Part shown: in pieces, positions 1 to 7,624 of the stretch
How positions within the stretch are numbered: the stretch's first letter is position 1
How the letters are laid out: every line of letters begins with the position of its first letter
Assembly: GCF_031432315.1 (NCBI RefSeq)
Contig: NZ_JAVKGO010000001.1
Location: 1 to 64,000, forward strand
Reading direction: 5' to 3'
Length of the DNA: 64,000 nucleotides
Source: Serpentinicella sp031432315
Lineage (GTDB): Bacteria > Bacillota > Clostridia > Peptostreptococcales > Natronincolaceae
The notes under the pieces: model-generated
Database searches by the model: none
Told to the model about the DNA's origin: nothing
The model's input: only the letters and a program-made list of their open reading frames with translations
Made by a program: the position numbers and the translations under genes

Positions 1-242
1 GGTATTTTCAATAAGTGCATTATTTTTTGAATAAAAAATGCTGGAGTGTTAACCACCCCAACATTTATTATAGAACCAGAAGTAATTGCTTTTCTTATAT
101 TACTATTTAAATCAAATAAATTAAATAAAAATAAGGATAGCTTCATAGTTTTTGCTATTTCTATAAATAAAAATCGGAATTTATTGTTAAATTTATGTTA
201 AGCGCATATAATAATTGTAAGACAATGGAAGGGGGTTTTCCA

Positions 243-674
243 ATGATATTTAGAAATTGTGCTGGTGGAGTAGTATTTTATGCTAACCAAGTGTTTTTAC
301 TGAAAAATGAAAAAAATGAGTGGGTATTACCTAAAGGGAAAATTCGTAATAGTGACCTATCCAGTGATGTAGCATTAGACCGTGTTAAGTTTGAAGGCGG
401 TGTTGATGCAAAAATACTATCAACTGCTGGCGGTACTTGTTACGAATTTTTTTCTATTTCTAGGAATCAACCAGTTTGCAACTCTATAACATGGTATATA
501 ATGTGTGCAGATTCTAAACAATACAAAATAAATGAAAAGGCTGGTTTTAGGGATGGAGGCTTTTTTTTAGTAGATGATGCATTAGATATGATTACTTACA
601 GTCAAGATAAATCTCTAGTAAAGCTGTCTTATAAACGATTTAAACAAATGATGAAACAAAAACTAGCAGTCTAA
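243..674 (+). CDS. Nudix-like protein with a degenerate Nudix box
   Basis: A 143-residue protein with the Nudix lead-in (CAGGVVFY, then WVLPKGK) and a Nudix box at about residues 32-54. The canonical pattern GX5EX7REUXEEXGU is only partly met: G32, E51 and G53 are kept, but the R, E and E of REUXE are D46, R47 and F50. Metal-dependent hydrolysis is therefore doubtful; it may bind nucleotides or be a diverged hydrolase. The ATG at 243 is chosen because GGAAGGGGG lies just upstream; an in-frame ATG at 195 has no ribosome site. It is a single-gene unit closed by the hairpin at 692-734. The fold is well supported, the function is not. Confidence 0.72.
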   Translation: MIFRNCAGGVVFYANQVFLLKNEKNEWVLPKGKIRNSDLSSDVALDRVKFEGGVDAKILSTAGGTCYEFFSISRNQPVCNSITWYIMCADSKQYKINEKAGFRDGGFFLVDDALDMITYSQDKSLVKLSYKRFKQMMKQKLAV

Positions 675-691
675 ATTTAAAGAAAAAATAT

Positions 692-734
692 AAACCAGCT
701 GGACCTCAATCTTACAATTGAGACTAGCTGGTTT
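692..734 (+). terminator. Terminator-like hairpin after the Nudix-like gene
   Basis: Inverted repeat with a nine-base outer stem (AAACCAGCT/AGCTGGTTT) and an inner CTCAAT/ATTGAG stem. The downstream stretch is AT-rich without a long T run, so termination is likely but not certain. Confidence 0.6.
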
Positions 735-806
735 AACATTATTAAATTTGAAATTTTAATAGATTTATGGTTCACTAGGAAAGAGAAACATTTAAAGGAG
801 AAAAAA

Positions 807-1469
807 ATGATACTAGAATATAAAACAGTTCATATGGATGGAGAAGTAGAAATTATTATAGAAAAGTCTAAATTTATTGGTTATGTACGACCAATCAAAA
901 CTGAAAGTGAAGGGAATAATTTTATAGAAGAAATAAGGACAAAACATCATAATGCTACACATAATGTAACAGCATATATGCTTGGATGGAATGATGAAAT
1001 ACAAAAATATAACGATGATGGTGAGCCTACGGGAACTGCTGGAGTACCAGTATTAGAGGTAATAAAGAAGGAAAGTCTTAAAAATGTTGCAATTGTAGTT
1101 ACACGTTATTTTGGAGGCGTAAAGCTTGGTAGCGGTGGGTTAATTAGAGCTTATACGAAGACAGCCAAACAGGCCCTAGATGCAGGAAGAATAATAACCA
1201 GGTATTTATTTAAACTAGTAGCTATTCAAGTGGAATATACACTTAGTGGGAAATTACAAAATGAATTAATTAAGTACCAATATTTAATTAAGAATATAGA
1301 ATATACGGAGAACGTAAAAATTTATGTTTATGTTAAGGCAGATCGGGTAGAAAATTTAAAGAAACATGTTATTGATTTTACAAGCTCAAGGTGCACATTT
1401 ACTACAATAAAAGAAGAATATTTAACAGAATTAGATGGAAAGATAATGATGGATAAGAATATTAAATGA
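807..1469 (+). CDS. YigZ/IMPACT family protein (UPF0029)
   Basis: A 220-residue protein of the YigZ/YvyE/IMPACT family. The family signature DDGEPTGTAGVPVL is intact near residues 71-84, followed by VVTRYFGGVKLGSGGLIRAY, the second conserved block. The C-terminal third matches the DUF1949 ferredoxin-like domain usual in bacterial members, and the length is typical. The eukaryotic relative IMPACT modulates Gcn2; the bacterial role is not settled, although nucleic-acid or ribosome-linked roles have been proposed. The start has AAAGGAG seven bases upstream. The CoA-binding gene follows 12 bases later, so the two are probably co-transcribed. Confidence 0.9.
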   Translation: MILEYKTVHMDGEVEIIIEKSKFIGYVRPIKTESEGNNFIEEIRTKHHNATHNVTAYMLGWNDEIQKYNDDGEPTGTAGVPVLEVIKKESLKNVAIVVTRYFGGVKLGSGGLIRAYTKTAKQALDAGRIITRYLFKLVAIQVEYTLSGKLQNELIKYQYLIKNIEYTENVKIYVYVKADRVENLKKHVIDFTSSRCTFTTIKEEYLTELDGKIMMDKNIK

Positions 1470-1481
1470 GGAGGGTATAAC

Positions 1482-1865
1482 ATGCAAAATAATATAAAAG
1501 AAATGTTAGATCAAAAAGTTTGGACGGTAATTGGTGTAACTCCAGATAAAAATAAGTTTGGATATAAAATCTATAACAAATTAAAAAATCATGGCTATAC
1601 TGTTTACGGAGTCAATCCAAAATATAATGAGGTAGACGGTGAAAAAATATATAGTACACTAGACGAGCTCCCAGAAAAACCAACATGTGTTAATATGGTT
1701 GTTTCACCCCATATATCAATACAAGTTTTAGATGAGATAAAAAAACAGGGCATTAAATACGTTTGGTTTCAACCAGGCACATTTAATAATGAAGTAATTG
1801 AAAAAGCTGAAGAACTAGATTTAAATATTGTGCATCATGCTTGTGTATTAGTTGAATTAGGATAA
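1482..1865 (+). CDS. CoA-binding (Rossmann) domain protein
   Basis: A 127-residue single-domain protein of the CoA-binding domain family (succinyl-CoA-synthetase-like Rossmann fold, YccU type). Visible elements are the N-terminal strand and loop VIGVTPDKNKFGYKI, the GYTVYGVNPKYNEVDG turn that contacts nucleotide in relatives, and the late VWFQPG and VHHACVLVEL strands. A strong GAGGAGG precedes the ATG, and the gene sits 12 bases after the YigZ gene. Members bind CoA or a similar dinucleotide; no enzymatic role is established, so none is assigned. Confidence 0.85.
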   Translation: MQNNIKEMLDQKVWTVIGVTPDKNKFGYKIYNKLKNHGYTVYGVNPKYNEVDGEKIYSTLDELPEKPTCVNMVVSPHISIQVLDEIKKQGIKYVWFQPGTFNNEVIEKAEELDLNIVHHACVLVELG

Positions 1866-1923
1866 GTGTATTACATAGTTTTTTGATTATGCAAAATCTA
1901 TTTTTAAATATAAGTTTATAAAA

Positions 1924-1949
1924 ACCTAGCTAAAAAAGCTAGGCTTTTT
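1924..1949. terminator. Bidirectional terminator between convergent genes
   Basis: CCTAGCT, a five-A loop and AGCTAGG, flanked by A4 on the left and C-T5 on the right. It lies between the plus-strand CoA-binding gene and the minus-strand TSUP pair and can serve both directions. Confidence 0.8.
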
Positions 1950-1985
1950 ATATAATAGGTAAGTTCTCTTTCCTGTTATATAAAA

Positions 1986-2339
1986 CTATGACTTTTTCTT
2001 AAAGAAAAGCTCGTAACAACCCATAAACAAAAGAAAAACACCAAAAAGCTTGCGAAGTAAATCAGAAGAAGTAATAGAAGCAATTTTTGAACCAACAAAT
2101 GCACCTAATAACCCAAAAACAACAATAGGGATAGTAAATTTTAGTAGTACATTTTTGTTTTTAAAATGGATAAAAAGCGCGATGAATGCTACTGGTATAA
2201 AAGATAAAAGGTTAATACTCTGTATAGTCTGTTGTTTAAGGGAAGTAAAGAATACTAAACCGGGTATTAGAATAGTTCCACCACCAATACCCATCCCGCC
2301 AATGATCCCTGCAAACAAACCTAAAAGAAATAGTATCAA
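1986..2339 (-). CDS. Half-length TSUP (TauE/SafE) permease, second subunit
   Basis: A 117-residue membrane protein with about four hydrophobic segments and the TSUP glycine-rich N-terminal signature GIIGGMGIGGGTILIPGL. Full TSUP transporters are about 250 residues with two such halves; this is one half. The start is a TTG whose last bases overlap the TGA of the upstream half-gene (TTGA, four bases), with AAGGATGG about nine bases before it, so translation is coupled. The partner gene is 2336-2701. The substrate (organosulfonate, sulfite or another anion) cannot be read from the sequence. Confidence 0.85.
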   Translation of the reverse strand: MILFLLGLFAGIIGGMGIGGGTILIPGLVFFTSLKQQTIQSINLLSFIPVAFIALFIHFKNKNVLLKFTIPIVVFGLLGAFVGSKIASITSSDLLRKLFGVFLLFMGCYELFFKKKS

Positions 2340-2701
2340 GAAAACACCATCCTTATTGCTGCAATAATCATAAAGGTACCAAAAATCTTTCTAAGTGTAT
2401 TATCGGAAAACTTAGTAAGAGATTTAGAACCGATATAGCTACCTATAATGCCACCAATAGCAACCTTAAATGTTGTTGGTAAGTCTACAAATCCTTTTGT
2501 ATAATAAACAATACTACTTAATATTGCAAAAGGCAAAATAATTGAAATAGCAGTAGCTTGTGCTTTGTGTTGTGGTACATCAAAAAAATTGGTAAGGGCA
2601 GGAACAACGATAATTCCGCCACCTGCACCAAAAACACCGTTGATTAAACCTGCGATAAAACCTATAATAATCATTTTAGACCATGAACGAATATTTCTCA
2701 T
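2336..2701 (-). CDS. Half-length TSUP (TauE/SafE) permease, first subunit
   Basis: A 121-residue membrane protein carrying the TSUP signature GLINGVFGAGGGIIVVPAL near the N-terminus, then hydrophobic segments ending in FGTFMIIAAIRMVFS. It is the upstream member of a translationally coupled pair of half-size permeases; both contain the repeat-type glycine motif, so together they make up the usual two-repeat transporter. The pair is transcribed away from nadE. A frameshifted single gene is unlikely because each half begins with its own TSUP repeat and the second has its own ribosome site. Confidence 0.85.
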   Translation of the reverse strand: MRNIRSWSKMIIIGFIAGLINGVFGAGGGIIVVPALTNFFDVPQHKAQATAISIILPFAILSSIVYYTKGFVDLPTTFKVAIGGIIGSYIGSKSLTKFSDNTLRKIFGTFMIIAAIRMVFS

Positions 2702-2790
2702 TTTAGTTTCCTCATTTGTAATTTTTAAATATCATACATATAATTAATTTAACCACCATGAAATAAAGTATACACCAGTAATTGATACGC

Positions 2791-2819
2791 TTGACTCAAG
2801 TAAAATTTATAGATATAAT
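2791..2819 (+). promoter_or_regulatory. SigA-type promoter of nadE
   Basis: TTGACT, a 17-base spacer and TATAAT, 37 bases before the nadE start. Near-consensus in both hexamers and spacing. Confidence 0.8.
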
Positions 2820-2855
2820 TCACACATAATATAAACCAAAAGGAGTGATACATTA

Positions 2856-3602
2856 GTGGATGAAATCAATAAAAAAATTGATAAAACAGTAAATTGGCTA
2901 CGAGATCAAGTGGAACAATCTAAAACTAACGGATTGCTTGTAGGGATTTCCGGAGGAATAGATTCTGCAGTTGTCGCTTGTCTGATTAAAAAAGCTTTTC
3001 CGGAAAATTCTTTAGGAGTTATATTGCCGATTAAGAGCAACAAAACAGATGTTGAAGACGCACTAGCTTTAATAGAAGCATGTGGAATATCCTATATAAG
3101 TGTTGATGTTTCTGAAGAGCATACAGGCATTCAAAATAAAGTATTAAAAGAACTAAAAAATAAAAAGCTATACAAAAACAAAAATGATAAATTAACCGAT
3201 GCAAACTTAAGAGCAAGATTAAGGATGAGTACATTGTATACAGTTGCTAATAATATAAACTATTTAGTGGTTGGAACAGACAATGAGGCCGAGATCTACA
3301 CAGGATACTTTACAAAATATGGTGATGGTGGTGTGGATGTATTACCTATCGCATCCTTAAAGAAATCAGAGGTTTATCAATGGGCAGAGGCATTGGGTGT
3401 ACCTAGGCAAATTCTAGATAGGCCTCCGTCAGCTGGTTTATGGGAAGGTCAAACAGATGAAGCAGAGATGGGAACAACTTATAAGTATATCGATGATTTT
3501 TTATCAGGTAAGGAAATTCCAGATAAAGATCGAGTTTTAATTGAAAGGTTACATAGACAAACGAAACATAAGCGAGAAACGCCACCTATGTTAAAACTAT
3601 AA
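2856..3602 (+). CDS. nadE: NAD synthetase, ammonia-dependent type
   Basis: A 248-residue NAD+ synthase that adenylates and amidates deamido-NAD, the last step of NAD formation. The PP-loop motif SGGIDS is at about residues 31-36 and the family blocks NLRARLRMSTLY, VVGTDNEAEIYTGYFTKYGDGG and the late KHKRETPP are intact. The short length and lack of a glutaminase domain indicate direct ammonia use. The start is GTG at 2856 with AAGGAG ten bases upstream. It has its own near-consensus promoter at 2791-2819. Confidence 0.95.
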   Translation: MDEINKKIDKTVNWLRDQVEQSKTNGLLVGISGGIDSAVVACLIKKAFPENSLGVILPIKSNKTDVEDALALIEACGISYISVDVSEEHTGIQNKVLKELKNKKLYKNKNDKLTDANLRARLRMSTLYTVANNINYLVVGTDNEAEIYTGYFTKYGDGGVDVLPIASLKKSEVYQWAEALGVPRQILDRPPSAGLWEGQTDEAEMGTTYKYIDDFLSGKEIPDKDRVLIERLHRQTKHKRETPPMLKL

Positions 3603-3645
3603 TTAAGTAAAAACAAATATAGAGTATAAATTAGGAGATGGAATT

Positions 3646-4359
3646 ATGGGACGGATTGGAAATATTAAAGACAGAAAAGCTAAGCAAGATTCAAAAAGAG
3701 CTAAGATATATACTAAGCTTGCTAGGTTAATTACGGTAGCAGCTAAAGAGGGTGGCATAGATCCTGAATATAATGCCAATTTAAAAAATGCTATCGATAA
3801 AGCCAAGTCACAAAATATGCCGAATGATAATATAGATAGAGCGATAAAAAAAGCTTCTAATGATAGTGAAAGCAACAAGTTTGAAAAAATAACTTATGAA
3901 GGTTATGGACCAAATGGCGTTGCTGTTATTGTTGAAGCCTTAACAGATAATCGAAATAGGACTGCTGGGGATGTTAGGCATGCCTTTGATAAAAATGGGG
4001 GCAATCTAGGAACAACAGGTTGTGTTGCCTTTATGTTTGACCTGAAAGGACAAATAATTTTGGAAAAGAAAGCAGCTATAGATGAGGACACCCTAATGAT
4101 ACAAGCCTTAGATGCTGGAGCAGAGGATTTTATTTCTGGAGAAGATGCTTATGAAATTATAACTGCACCTGATGATTTTACTCAAGTTAAAGATACGTTA
4201 CTAGAAGAAGGGTATGAATTTATAAACGCTGATATTGTAAATATTCCTCAAACAGAGGCAATATTACAAGGGGAAGAGATAAAAAAAATGAGTCGGTTAA
4301 TCGATATGTTAGAGGACAATGACGATATACAGGCTGTGCACCATAACTGGGTAGAATAA
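3646..4359 (+). CDS. yebC: YebC/TACO1 family protein
   Basis: A 237-residue YebC/TACO1 family protein, close to the usual 240. Diagnostic blocks are the N-terminal KAKQDSKRAKIYTKLARLI, YEGYGPNGVAVIVEALTDNRNRT and GAEDF near residue 160. Family members were first called transcriptional regulators; several are now linked to translation of proline-rich stretches. GGAGATGG precedes the ATG. It lies between nadE and luxS, all on the plus strand, with short gaps that allow a shared transcript. Confidence 0.93.
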   Translation: MGRIGNIKDRKAKQDSKRAKIYTKLARLITVAAKEGGIDPEYNANLKNAIDKAKSQNMPNDNIDRAIKKASNDSESNKFEKITYEGYGPNGVAVIVEALTDNRNRTAGDVRHAFDKNGGNLGTTGCVAFMFDLKGQIILEKKAAIDEDTLMIQALDAGAEDFISGEDAYEIITAPDDFTQVKDTLLEEGYEFINADIVNIPQTEAILQGEEIKKMSRLIDMLEDNDDIQAVHHNWVE

Positions 4360-4402
4360 TAAATAATTAAAAGGTATAAAATTTAATTGGGGAGGAATAG
4401 AA

Positions 4403-4855
4403 ATGAAAGTGATCGTTGAAAGTTTTACGATGGACCATACAAAAGTTAATGCACCCTTTGTAAGAAGGTGTGGACATGTAACAACCCCAAAAGGAGATAT
4501 AATAACAAAGTTTGACTTAAGATTCACTCAACCCAATAAAGAAAGCATACCTACTGCAGCTATACATGCAATAGAACACTTAATGGCAGGATATATAAGA
4601 GAGGAATTAGAAGATGTTATCGACATTTCCCCAATGGGTTGCCGGACAGGATTTTATTTAATTGTATTAGGGGAAAGGGAAGAAAAAGAAATTCTTAGTG
4701 TATTGATTAAAGTGTTAGAAAAAGTAATTGAATCTAAAGATGTTCCAGCGGCCAATCCTATTCAATGTGGTAATTATAGGGACCTATCCTTACATGGAGC
4801 AAAAGAATATGCAAAGGATGTATTAAAAAAATTAAATAAAAGCTATAAAAAATGA
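4403..4855 (+). CDS. luxS: S-ribosylhomocysteine lyase LuxS
   Basis: A 150-residue LuxS, which cleaves S-ribosylhomocysteine to homocysteine and DPD, the autoinducer-2 precursor. The metal site is visible as H55-x-x-E58-H59 (HAIEH) plus the later cysteine of IQCGNY, and the catalytic cysteine sits in the MGCRTGFY block. The first enzyme of this SAH-recycling route, MtnN, is encoded at 50681-51379. A good GGAGG lies before the ATG. The TGA stop falls inside the stem of the terminator shared with the convergent transglycosylase gene. Confidence 0.97.
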   Translation: MKVIVESFTMDHTKVNAPFVRRCGHVTTPKGDIITKFDLRFTQPNKESIPTAAIHAIEHLMAGYIREELEDVIDISPMGCRTGFYLIVLGEREEKEILSVLIKVLEKVIESKDVPAANPIQCGNYRDLSLHGAKEYAKDVLKKLNKSYKK

Positions 4856-4880
4856 CTTGATTATAATCAAGTCATTTTTT
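4847..4880. terminator. Shared bidirectional terminator of luxS and the transglycosylase gene
   Basis: Perfect ten-base stem AATGACTTGA/TCAAGTCATT with a TTATAA loop, A-run on the left and T-run on the right, so it works in both directions. The luxS stop (4853-4855) and the minus-strand stop (4872-4874) lie in its two arms. Confidence 0.9.
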
Positions 4881-5438
4881 ATTATACATTTTATAACGTT
4901 CTGTGACGGTTTTTACATAGTTTTGTGTTTCAGAAAAGGGAGGAATACCATTATATTTTTGTACATTTCCTGGACCTGCATTATAAGCCGCTAAGGTAAG
5001 GCTAAGATCTCCGTTATATTGATTCATTAGTTGTCTTAAGTATTTTGTTCCGCCCTCTATATTTTGAACAGGATCCCATACATTTGTAACCCCTAAACCT
5101 CTAGCTGTTCCAGGCATGAGTTGCATTAAACCCTGGGCACCAGCGTGAGAAACTGCCCTTGGATTAAAACTAGATTCAGTATGAATCACCGATTTAATAA
5201 GTGCAGACGGAATATTATATTTTACAGATGCCTTATTGATGATATCATCAAAGTCTCTTCCCTCCGTAGTGGGCTGGAGTATACTAGACGGATGCGTGCT
5301 AGTTTGAGCAACATGCTTACTTAGTATTTCTTCGAAATTATTGCGTTCAACAGGGGTTATATTTAGTTTTACTGGAATTTTTTTTTCGATAGCAGATATT
5401 TTAGCTGCAAAAATTTGATCCACATAATTCCTAACCAT
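4872..5438 (-). CDS. Lytic transglycosylase (SLT domain)
   Basis: A 188-residue protein with a C-terminal SLT/goose-lysozyme-like domain at about residues 65-185. Catalytic glutamate is in HTESSFNP; GAQGLMQLMPGTA and LAAYNAGPGNV are the other family motifs. It cleaves peptidoglycan glycan strands with 1,6-anhydro product formation. There is no signal peptide, as in some Bacillus homologues such as YjbJ/CwlQ. The start is placed at the ATG at 5438 (MVRN) because GAAGGGTGAT lies just before it; a TTG five codons earlier overlaps that ribosome site. It is a single gene convergent with luxS. Confidence 0.92.
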   Translation of the reverse strand: MVRNYVDQIFAAKISAIEKKIPVKLNITPVERNNFEEILSKHVAQTSTHPSSILQPTTEGRDFDDIINKASVKYNIPSALIKSVIHTESSFNPRAVSHAGAQGLMQLMPGTARGLGVTNVWDPVQNIEGGTKYLRQLMNQYNGDLSLTLAAYNAGPGNVQKYNGIPPFSETQNYVKTVTERYKMYNKK

Positions 5439-5528
5439 AAAATCACCCTTCAAGGAATATTTTTACTTTAATCTATTATATATATATTATAGCTAAAATG
5501 CAATAAAAGAAAAACGGGGGGATTTTTG

Positions 5529-6449
5529 ATGAGAAGAAGAAAAGGATTTAAATCGCGCAGGAAAAAAGTACAGTTTAATCAAGGAATTATTATAGGAATT
5601 ATTTTTTGTATTGCATTACCTTTTAGTGCCATTTATCTTGGACTAAAGATTACTGAAAACTTTATCGTTCCAGTTTTTAATACAAGCCTAGTGTTCGAAG
5701 AAGAAGGCTCACAAAAAGAAGAAAGTTCGGAAGAGTCTATGATATTTAATGAAGATGAAGAAAATCAAGAAGGAATAAAAGAGGAGAATCAAGAAGAAAT
5801 AGAAGAAATAAAAGAAGCATATGAAGCATCTGATAACATATCTAACTTAACCGTATATCTAATTCAGATAGCAAGTGTTACAGATGCATCAAACATTAAT
5901 ACTTTAATAGAAGCGCTTAATGAAAACGATTTACCCCATGCTATATACGAAGAAAATGACCAATCAAAAGTATATACATTTGGTTCTACTAAACGCGTAC
6001 ATGTTGAAGAAAAGATTGAGATGGTTCGTGAGTTTTACCCTGAAGCCTTTATTAGTGAATTTAATCTACCCCAACAAGAAGTTGGTTTTAATTCAAGTGA
6101 GGAGGAGTATGTTGTTAAGCTAATTAACGACATAAACAACATTGTAGAACTAATAGATAAACAGTCTCAAGCATGGTATAATAATCCTATAAATGAAGAG
6201 AAAGAGTTACATATTAATTTATTAAAGGAGCATAAAAATTTGGTAGAAAATCTAGAAGAAAAACTAGGGGAAAAGAAATTAAGTGACACTACTTTAAGCA
6301 AAGAACACATTGAAAAATTTGTTTTATATCAACAGAATAATATTAATACATCCCTAGAATTAATAGATGATGAAAAAGAGCAATATCGCTTACATGGGCT
6401 TCTATTAGATAGTTTATTTAAAGTTGCTGAGTTGACAAATTCAAATTGA
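5529..6449 (+). CDS. Membrane-anchored SPOR-domain protein
   Basis: A 306-residue protein: a very basic N-terminus (RRRKGFKSRRKKVQ), one transmembrane segment at about residues 20-40, a glutamate-rich linker, a SPOR-like domain around residues 110-175 (VYLIQIASV through EFYPEAFISEF) and a helical C-terminal part. SPOR domains bind denuded peptidoglycan at septa; the acidic linker suggests exposure outside the membrane. The ATG at 5529 follows GGGGGG; a TTG one codon earlier is less likely. It ends 20 bases before the DRTGG gene. The function is inferred from domain only. Confidence 0.72.
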   Translation: MRRRKGFKSRRKKVQFNQGIIIGIIFCIALPFSAIYLGLKITENFIVPVFNTSLVFEEEGSQKEESSEESMIFNEDEENQEGIKEENQEEIEEIKEAYEASDNISNLTVYLIQIASVTDASNINTLIEALNENDLPHAIYEENDQSKVYTFGSTKRVHVEEKIEMVREFYPEAFISEFNLPQQEVGFNSSEEEYVVKLINDINNIVELIDKQSQAWYNNPINEEKELHINLLKEHKNLVENLEEKLGEKKLSDTTLSKEHIEKFVLYQQNNINTSLELIDDEKEQYRLHGLLLDSLFKVAELTNSN

Positions 6450-6469
6450 TATCAAGTGGGGGTGATCAG

Positions 6470-6823
6470 GTGAACTTAAGACAAGTTGTAGCACTACTAA
6501 ATGCAGATGTTTTAACGGGAAAAGATTTTCTAGACAGAGAAGTACATACGGCTTTTGCTTGTGATTTGATGAGTGACGTACTTACTTTTTCGGAGAATAG
6601 CACCATACTTTTAACCGGATTAGTTAATACCCATACCGTAAGAACTGCTGAAATGATGGATATAGGTGCTATTGTTTTTGTAAGAAATAAAAAGCCAGAT
6701 AAAGAAACCTTAAAATTAGCCGAAGAGATCGGAATTGTGACCATGACCACAGAAAAAATTCTTTATACTAGTTGTGGTATTTTATTTAATCAAGGCTTAA
6801 AAGGTGCTTATATACATAGGTAG
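6470..6823 (+). CDS. DRTGG-domain protein, first of two
   Basis: A 117-residue protein with a DRTGG-type domain (LRQVVALLNADVLTGKDFLDREV, then LLTGLVNTHTVRTAEMMDIGAIVFVRNKKPD). DRTGG domains occur in regulatory proteins and next to CBS domains; their ligand is not firmly known. The GTG at 6470 follows GGGGGTGAT and is preferred to an upstream TTG that overlaps the ribosome site. It begins a five-gene set (DRTGG, GHKL ATPase, DRTGG, PHP, GHKL ATPase) that in other clostridia accompanies bifurcating hydrogenase genes. Confidence 0.82.
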   Translation: MNLRQVVALLNADVLTGKDFLDREVHTAFACDLMSDVLTFSENSTILLTGLVNTHTVRTAEMMDIGAIVFVRNKKPDKETLKLAEEIGIVTMTTEKILYTSCGILFNQGLKGAYIHR

Positions 6824-6835
6824 ATAAGGAAGGAA

Positions 6836-7255
6836 GTGAGAATTATTAAATTATTATACGAAATTGAAAAGGAAGATTTTGTAAAAGCCGGACAAGCCTC
6901 AAGTGAAGTAAAAAAGGTATTAAAACAATTAGGCGTGTCATCGGAAATAACAAGGAGAGTTTCAATTGCTACTTATGAAGCCGAAATGAATATAGTAATT
7001 CATTCCTTCGGTGGCAAGATTGAAGTTGAAATAGATATAAATAAAATTATTATTACTGCTAGAGATCGGGGACCAGGAATTGAAAATATTGATTTAGCTA
7101 TGCAAGAAGGATATACAACAGCCTCTGAAAAAGTGCGTGAATTAGGTTTTGGTGCTGGCATGGGACTTCCTAACATAAAAAGGTGTGCTGATGAGTTTTA
7201 CATTAATTCCATAATTGATGAGTATACTGAACTAAAAATTACAACTTATCTGTAA
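6836..7255 (+). CDS. Anti-sigma-factor-type GHKL ATPase (RsbW/RsbT-like)
   Basis: A 139-residue protein with a single GHKL (HATPase_c) domain. The N-box appears as YEAEMNIVIHS, the G1 box as DRGPGI and the G2 box as GFGAGMGLPNIKR. This small form resembles RsbW/RsbT/SpoIIAB, which are serine kinases and anti-sigma factors. No sigma factor or STAS anti-anti-sigma partner is adjacent, so the target is unknown. The start is GTG at 6836 with AAGGAAGG close upstream. The flanking DRTGG genes suggest a joint signalling device. Confidence 0.85.
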   Translation: MRIIKLLYEIEKEDFVKAGQASSEVKKVLKQLGVSSEITRRVSIATYEAEMNIVIHSFGGKIEVEIDINKIIITARDRGPGIENIDLAMQEGYTTASEKVRELGFGAGMGLPNIKRCADEFYINSIIDEYTELKITTYL

Positions 7256-7286
7256 TAAATATATGTATTAAAGGGGGAATACAAAA

Positions 7287-7622
7287 GTGATAGATGTAAA
7301 ACAGTTAATAAAAGAATTAGATCTTGAAATAGTAAGCGGAGAAGACGGTCTTAGTAATATTATAAAAGGTGTTTATATAGGAGATTTACTTAGTTGGGTA
7401 ATGGCAAAGCTTAAAGAAGGGGATATATGGATTACAATACAAACACATGTAAATGTAGTAGCAGTAGCGTCACTAGGAGAAGCTGCCTGTATAATAGTGC
7501 CAGAAAATGCGCAAATAGATGAAAATACAACTGAAAAATCTAATGAACAAAATATACCTATATTAAGAAGTGATCTTACAGCGTATGAACTTTCTTTAAA
7601 ACTAGGTCCGTTGGTTGATTAA
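7287..7622 (+). CDS. DRTGG-domain protein, second of two
   Basis: A 111-residue protein paralogous in type to the product of 6470-6823: a DRTGG-like domain with IKGVYIGDLLSWVMAKLKEGDIWITIQTHVNVVAVASLGEAA split across two halves, followed by NIPILRSDLTAYELSLKLG. In the related hydrogenase-linked clusters the same kind of protein is found. The start is GTG at 7287 behind AAGGGGG. The stop is two bases before the start of the PHP gene, so they are co-expressed. The ligand is unknown. Confidence 0.82.
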   Translation: MIDVKQLIKELDLEIVSGEDGLSNIIKGVYIGDLLSWVMAKLKEGDIWITIQTHVNVVAVASLGEAACIIVPENAQIDENTTEKSNEQNIPILRSDLTAYELSLKLGPLVD

Positions 7623-7624
7623 TA

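Noticed and set aside
38..72. Imperfect hairpin AATGCTGGAGTG/CACCCCAACATT near the window start
   Set aside because: Two mismatches and no clear T run; it also lies inside the open minus-strand frame, so it may be coding sequence.
1..146. Minus-strand reading frame open from about 146 to the window edge, 48 codons from an ATG
   Set aside because: No ribosome site before the ATG, no recognised motif in the translated part, and the gene, if real, would end outside the window. It may be a true partial gene, but I cannot support it.
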